Part shown: positions 6,831 to 10,174 of the stretch, piece by piece
Numbering within the stretch: the first letter of the stretch is position 1
Layout of the letters: every line of letters begins with the position of its first letter
NCBI GenBank assembly: GCA_002309055.1
Contig: DBWO01000049.1
Span: 1-10,174, forward strand
From: Ruminococcaceae bacterium UBA1236
GTDB lineage: Bacteria > Bacillota > Clostridia > Oscillospirales > Acutalibacteraceae
DNA: 10,174 nt
Direction of reading: 5' to 3'
The notes under the pieces: model-generated
Told to the model about the DNA's origin: nothing
The model's database searches: none
What the model saw: the letters and a program-made list of their open reading frames with translations, nothing else
Program-made: the position numbers and the translations under genes

Positions 6831-6869
6831 AATAACAAACAACCTGCCGCCCGCATTTACGGGCGGCAG
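6831..6869 (-). terminator. Hairpin with T-rich tail, terminator for the esterase gene
   Basis: A perfect 10-pair stem, CTGCCGCCCG and CGGGCGGCAG, encloses a six-base loop at 6,844-6,869. Read leftward it is followed by GTTGTTTGTTATTT, a T-rich tail, so it best serves minus-strand transcripts arriving from the esterase gene. In the plus direction there is no T-run. Confidence 0.65.
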
Positions 6870-6887
6870 ATATCCTATCGGCATAAA

Positions 6888-6936
6888 AACTCCCGGAGCA
6901 GGGGGGATTTACCAAAGCTCCGGGGGTTTGTTATTT
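6888..6936. terminator. Bidirectional terminator between convergent genes
   Basis: AACTCCCGGAGC (6,888-6,899) pairs with GCTCCGGGGGTT (6,917-6,928) over 12 positions with one wobble and a 17-base loop. Rightward it is followed by TGTTATTTTA and can end the PHP gene, whose stop is about 70 bases upstream. Leftward the stem runs into GTTTTTATG and can also end the esterase transcript. Confidence 0.75.
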
Positions 6937-6944
6937 TATGATGT

Positions 6945-8744
6945 TCAATCCGGCAAAGCGGAATTTTTCTGTTTTTCTGATTTCCCGCTTTTTCTTTTCA
7001 GAATACGAATAAAACAGACAAACGCAGTTACAAGCAGAAGAATTGCGGCAAGAATCAGCCCGCCGATGCGGAATGTCTGGGGCACCATCAAATCCAGCTG
7101 AGAATAGCAGCCGTTGAAATAATGCCCCAACAAGGGCTCAATAAGCTTTCTCTGCTCATCCTTTATGGCGGACTCCATACGGACTTCCTCTCCGAGGACC
7201 ATTGTCATGCGGGTCTGACCGTTATACGCCTGCCAGGTGATTGTTTCCGTGCTCGGGTCTCCCGTTCGTGCGAAATTCACCCACATATTCTGCACGGTAT
7301 CGGCAAGTTCGCGGTTGTAAACATTGCCGTTATAAATCGTCACCTGCGGATTGTTGAATACATATATAAGCTCTATCGCGTGGCAGGCTCCTATTGTTTC
7401 ATTTTCACCGGGCATTGTCCAGTAATATGTGTAAACGTTGTTTCCGTTCTCCGCGCAAAGCTCCGCCTGCTTCATAGCCGGAATACGGAACAGCAGTTCA
7501 TTGTAAAACTCGGTCAGCTTCCATATTTTACGGCCGCTTTGAAGTGACAGGAACTTTTCCGCGCTCTGCTTTTCTTCATCTGTCATAAGCTTGCGGTTGT
7601 TTTCGTACATCACGGGAAATAAATTCTTAAATAATGCCATACCGGGAATGCCGCTGACATAATAACCCATTTCATCAATCCAGTAACGTACTTCGTCGGC
7701 GTTTGAGCCGATCAGCATATCGGCCTTTGCGCTTTCGCCGTTTTCATAGGCGCCGTATAAATCTTCCGGTAAAACAACGCCGTCTCTTTCCGGAAAATTG
7801 TTGTAATCATTCAGGTCTTCGTTAAGGGACATCAGCTCTTCTTCGGAAAGCGCGGTCAGTTCGTTCATTGCGGAGCATCCGCTTTTTTCGAGCAAAAGAT
7901 CTGTCAGGTTACGGCATTCCTCTTTGCTGTAGGTCAGGGCAACGGAACCGCTCTCCGCGATTACCCTTTGATAAAGTCCGTCGGCTTCTTTTATCAGCGG
8001 AATAAGCGAAACGCTTCCCGCACCCGCGGATTCGCCGAAAATCGTGACATTATCGGGGTTTCCGCCGAACGCGGAGATATTCTTTTTAATCCACTTCAGG
8101 GCGCACACCTGATCCAGAAGACCCAGATTGCCGCTTGTTGAATACTCTTCGCCGCCGGGAACGGACGAAAAATCGATAAAGCCGAGAATCCCGAGCCGGT
8201 ATTCAACTGTCACGAGGATAACATCGGGGTATTTTTCAATCAGATTATGCCCGTCATACATCGGGTCCGACACAGCGCCCCAGCCGTAGGAACCGCCGTG
8301 AAAGAATACCATAACCGTTTTACCTTCGGATGGTCCGTTTGCGTTTGACCAGACGTTTAAAGTCAGGCAGTCTTCGCTCTGAGGGTAATACGACCCCTCT
8401 TCCGACGGCCATTCCGTCTGAACAGGCGAATATCCGTAATAATACGCCTGATAAACGGTTTCGCTGTCCTTAGCGGGAACGGGATTTTTCCAGCGGAGAT
8501 TGCCGACAGGCGGTTCGGCATAGGGAATCCCTTTGTAAGAAATCACGCCGCTTTCGTTAAGGCCGACAAACACGCCGTTATTGCATACGGCGGCAAGAGA
8601 ATCGTCATAATCACCGGTTATTATTTCATTTTCTCCGTAAAGATTACGGATTTGCGCTTTCGCCGCTTCGTAATCGCCGGCGCCGCATCCGGAAAGAAGC
8701 AAAACGCAAATCAGTAACGCTATAATCCAAACTCTTTTTTTCAT
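6945..8744 (-). CDS. Type-B carboxylesterase, lipoprotein with C-terminal membrane helix
   Basis: The product has 599 residues and belongs to the carboxylesterase/para-nitrobenzyl esterase group of the alpha/beta-hydrolase fold, which hydrolyses carboxylic esters. Seen directly: the oxyanion-hole segment FFHGGSYGWG (about 147-156), the SEDCLTLNVW signature (123-132), the nucleophile elbow FGESAGAG with Ser239, a probable acid Glu351 in GSNADEVRYW, and His455 in GACHAIELIYVFNN. The N-terminus is a lipoprotein signal with lipobox LSGC, placing the lipid-modified Cys20 outside the membrane. Residues about 560-580 (RIGGLILAAILLLVTAFVCF) form an extra hydrophobic helix followed by a basic tail, so the enzyme appears anchored at both ends. 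The ATG at 8,744 follows AGAGG by 6 bases. The natural substrate is unknown. The 51-base repeat and palindrome pair lie directly upstream, while no clear sigma-A promoter was seen. Confidence 0.92.
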   Translation of the reverse strand: MKKRVWIIALLICVLLLSGCGAGDYEAAKAQIRNLYGENEIITGDYDDSLAAVCNNGVFVGLNESGVISYKGIPYAEPPVGNLRWKNPVPAKDSETVYQAYYYGYSPVQTEWPSEEGSYYPQSEDCLTLNVWSNANGPSEGKTVMVFFHGGSYGWGAVSDPMYDGHNLIEKYPDVILVTVEYRLGILGFIDFSSVPGGEEYSTSGNLGLLDQVCALKWIKKNISAFGGNPDNVTIFGESAGAGSVSLIPLIKEADGLYQRVIAESGSVALTYSKEECRNLTDLLLEKSGCSAMNELTALSEEELMSLNEDLNDYNNFPERDGVVLPEDLYGAYENGESAKADMLIGSNADEVRYWIDEMGYYVSGIPGMALFKNLFPVMYENNRKLMTDEEKQSAEKFLSLQSGRKIWKLTEFYNELLFRIPAMKQAELCAENGNNVYTYYWTMPGENETIGACHAIELIYVFNNPQVTIYNGNVYNRELADTVQNMWVNFARTGDPSTETITWQAYNGQTRMTMVLGEEVRMESAIKDEQRKLIEPLLGHYFNGCYSQLDLMVPQTFRIGGLILAAILLLVTAFVCFIRILKRKSGKSEKQKNSALPD

Positions 8745-8766
8745 ATCAATCCTCTTAAATCAAGAC

Positions 8767-8817
8767 TTGTATTATTCTTTCTTTGTGATTTATCCCGATA
8801 AACCGGAATTTGTTTGA
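8767..8817. repeat. 51-base direct repeat, copy 1, with palindromic cores
   Basis: It is identical to 9,949-9,999 except at two positions (8,783 and 8,814). It contains the palindrome TTTATC-CC-GATAAA at 8,789-8,802. A degenerate second palindrome, TAAATCAAGACTTG at 8,756-8,769, begins 33 bases before it, the same register as in copy 2. It lies between the EamA stop (8,849) and the esterase start (8,744). An operator function is inferred. As RNA the stem would be short and AU-rich, so it is not a terminator. Confidence 0.8.
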
Positions 8818-8848
8818 TTCGCCGAACGATATCTGCGGTTCTGTTTGT

Positions 8849-9262
8849 TCACAGCACCATAATCAGTGTTCCGGCGCCTATCAGCACGCAGCCGATTACG
8901 GATTTAACCGTAAATGATTCATGAAGAAAGACAAACGCGAGAATCAGCGTAATAACGACGCTCAGCTTGTCTATCGGTACGACTTTTGAAATATCACCCA
9001 GCTGAATAGCTTTATAATAGCAGAGCCAGGATGCGCCCGTGGCAATTCCCGACAAAATAAGAAATATCCAGCTTTTTCTGCTGATTTGCAAAAGGCCGGA
9101 CTGCGCGTTTGTGATAAACACCATAATCCACGCCATCGCCACAACAACAACGGTACGCACAGCCGTTGCGAGATTGGAGTCAACTCCTTCGATACCGACT
9201 TTTGCGAGTATTGAAGTGAGCGCCGCAAAAACTGCGGACAGGATTGCAAATATAATCCACAT
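8849..9262 (-). CDS. Half-size EamA (DMT superfamily) transporter
   Basis: This is a 137-residue membrane protein with one EamA repeat of about five helices, at roughly residues 1-20, 31-51, 65-83, 86-112 and 117-137. Typical EamA features are the start WIIFAILSAVFAALTSILAK and the segment CYYKAIQLGDISKVVPIDKL, which matches the conserved YYxAlxxGxaskVvPi pattern. Full EamA transporters carry two such repeats, so this one probably works as a dimer or oligomer. It moves a small metabolite that cannot be named. The ATG at 9,262 follows GGAGG by 13 bases, which is unusually far, and no ATG, GTG or TTG lies at a better distance. It is 42 bases downstream of mntP on the same strand, so co-transcription is likely. 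Confidence 0.88.
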   Translation of the reverse strand: MWIIFAILSAVFAALTSILAKVGIEGVDSNLATAVRTVVVVAMAWIMVFITNAQSGLLQISRKSWIFLILSGIATGASWLCYYKAIQLGDISKVVPIDKLSVVITLILAFVFLHESFTVKSVIGCVLIGAGTLIMVL

Positions 9263-9304
9263 ATTTATTTTGCTGCCTCCGTTTATATGAAAATTCTTTT
9301 TTGA

Positions 9305-9871
9305 TTATATTTTCAGTAATCCCAAATGCTCCAGTAAGATTTTTAACCCGATGATTACTAATACGATACCTCCCGCGAGCTCAGCCTTATGCTGAAATTT
9401 ATCTCCGAATTTGTTTCCGATGATTACTCCCATAAATGACAGCACAAAAGTAATTACTCCTATTATTGATATTGAAAGCAGCAAATTGACCTTGAAAAAT
9501 GCAAATGTCACGCCAACCGCCAATGCATCAATACTTGTAGCAACAGCGAGTACCAGCATTGTTTTTACATCAATCTTATCATCTCTGTTTTTTGTTTCGT
9601 CCTCTGTAGAATCCTTTATCATTTTTCCGCCGATGATTGTCAGCAGTATAAAGGCAATCCAATGATCTACACTATGAACAAATGAACTGAATGCACTTCC
9701 TAAAAAATATCCCAGAACCGGCATCAGCGCCTGAAATATCCCAAAATACAATGCGATTACCATTGCTTTTTTCCGGTTCAGTTTTTTCATTGAAAGTCCT
9801 TTGCATATGGATACGGCAAACGCATCCATAGCCAGTCCAACTCCTATTCCTACTATTTCATAAAATTTCAT
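9305..9871 (-). CDS. mntP: Manganese efflux pump MntP
   Basis: The product has 188 residues and six predicted membrane helices arranged as two related halves, the usual MntP (YebN) size. It exports Mn2+ and protects against manganese excess. The conserved acidic helices are present: GLAMDAFAVSICKGL with Asp16 in helix 1, and ATSIDALAVGVTFAF with Asp115 in helix 4. The charged stretch between the halves (DSTEDETKNRDDKID) is the expected cytoplasmic loop. I chose the ATG at 9,871 because GGAG lies 6 bases upstream; an in-frame TTG at 9,883 overlaps that ribosome site. Base and codon use (many AAA, AAT and ATT codons) is clearly more AT-rich than in the left half of the window. Many mntP genes carry a yybP-ykoY manganese riboswitch; I do not see one here. 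Confidence 0.95.
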   Translation of the reverse strand: MKFYEIVGIGVGLAMDAFAVSICKGLSMKKLNRKKAMVIALYFGIFQALMPVLGYFLGSAFSSFVHSVDHWIAFILLTIIGGKMIKDSTEDETKNRDDKIDVKTMLVLAVATSIDALAVGVTFAFFKVNLLLSISIIGVITFVLSFMGVIIGNKFGDKFQHKAELAGGIVLVIIGLKILLEHLGLLKI

Positions 9872-9937
9872 TTTGTTCTCCAATACGGTTATGTTGTTTG
9901 CCTTTTTATCTTTCGTTATTCAACGCTGTCAGATTTA

Positions 9938-9999
9938 CAAATCCCGATTTGTATTATTCTTTCTGTGTGATTTATCCCGATAAACCGGAATTTGTCTGA
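9938..9999. repeat. 51-base direct repeat, copy 2, with two palindromes upstream of mntP
   Basis: The repeat proper is 9,949-9,999 and matches 8,767-8,817 with two differences. Here both palindromes are perfect: CAAATC-CC-GATTTG at 9,938-9,951 and TTTATC-CC-GATAAA at 9,971-9,984. They share the core ATCCCGAT and their starts are 33 bases apart, about three helix turns. It ends one base before the stop codon of the small membrane protein and lies 67 bases before the mntP start. Paired operators for one regulator are the likeliest reading. Confidence 0.8.
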
Positions 10000-10170
10000 C
10001 TATTTCTCTTGCAGAGACTTTCCATAATAATATCTTCCGGTCAAAAATACGCACAGTCCAAAAACAGTGGACAGTACCATAATTGCATATCCTGATTTCG
10101 TTATTTTACCTTCTTCAGTTCTTAAATCATTATTTTTTCCAAAGAATTTAATCATATTTCGGTCTTCCAT
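10000..10170 (-). CDS. Small single-helix membrane protein, unknown
   Basis: This 56-residue reading frame begins with ATG at 10,170 and ends with TAG at 10,000. Its sequence starts MEDRNMIKFFGKNNDLRTEE. One hydrophobic helix covers about residues 27-45 (GYAIMVLSTVFGLCVFLTG), with a polar charged N-terminus and a short tail ending YYYGKSLQEK. The codon immediately before the ATG is an in-frame TGA, so this is not the tail of a longer protein in this frame, unless Met6 is the true start. The ribosome site would lie beyond the window edge and cannot be checked. Base composition is AT-rich like mntP. It lies just upstream of the mntP leader and the repeat element. No family is recognised. Confidence 0.55.
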   Translation of the reverse strand: MEDRNMIKFFGKNNDLRTEEGKITKSGYAIMVLSTVFGLCVFLTGRYYYGKSLQEK

Positions 10171-10174
10171 TCAT

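Noticed and set aside
8789..8802. The palindrome TTTATCCCGATAAA as a terminator hairpin
   Set aside because: As RNA it gives only about five AU-rich pairs and no T-run follows in either direction, so a DNA-level operator is more plausible.
8760..8820. Alternative sigma-factor promoter in the 51-base repeat (a sigma-28-like CCGATAA)
   Set aside because: The -10-like match has no TAAA-type -35 element at the required distance, and it would point away from the esterase and mntP genes.
9884..9999. Manganese riboswitch (yybP-ykoY) in the mntP leader
   Set aside because: The conserved elements of that riboswitch were not seen on the minus strand here; the leader instead holds palindromic repeat DNA.

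Overview
The window looks like the chromosome of a Gram-positive member of the Clostridia, probably an uncultured gut or rumen type. The evidence is strong AGGAGG-like ribosome sites, sigma-A-type promoters with TATAAT boxes, a Gram-positive style lipoprotein, and genes related to families common in clostridial genomes. Most of the window is moderately GC-rich. The right end, from about 9,300 onward, is visibly AT-richer. No rRNA, tRNA, CRISPR array, transposase or integrase was found.

Left block (1-4,440, minus strand). A good promoter at 4,407-4,434 and a palindromic operator-like site at 4,357-4,377 lead into a possible five-gene transcript. In order of transcription it holds a cytoplasmic glycoside hydrolase of the GH27/GH36 type, a small zinc-ribbon/DUF2007 protein, an exported beta-rich protein of unknown function, a DNA-repair methyltransferase (Ogt type), and a carboxymuconolactone-decarboxylase protein that runs off the left edge. 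The spacings are 71, 17, 75 and 79 bases, and I see no convincing terminator between the genes.

Middle block (4,440-6,940). A small exported protein of unknown function (4,668-5,069, minus) has its own promoter. A 57-base sequence containing a minus-strand terminator occurs on both sides of it. The right-hand copy has no minus-strand gene to terminate, so an unannotated small RNA is possible there. A divergent promoter then drives a secreted PHP-family phosphoesterase (5,418-6,815, plus), which ends in a convergent double-hairpin terminator region.

Right block (6,945-10,174, minus). It holds a lipid-anchored type-B carboxylesterase with an extra C-terminal membrane helix, a half-size EamA transporter, the manganese exporter MntP, and a 56-residue single-helix membrane protein at the edge. 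A 51-base direct repeat with two mismatches, carrying palindromes around an ATCCCGAT core, lies upstream of both the esterase and mntP. It is the best candidate here for an unrecognised shared regulatory element.

No complete novel defence or biosynthetic system can be supported. The most interesting items are the duplicated palindromic element, the duplicated terminator with its possible small RNA, and several exported proteins of unknown role.
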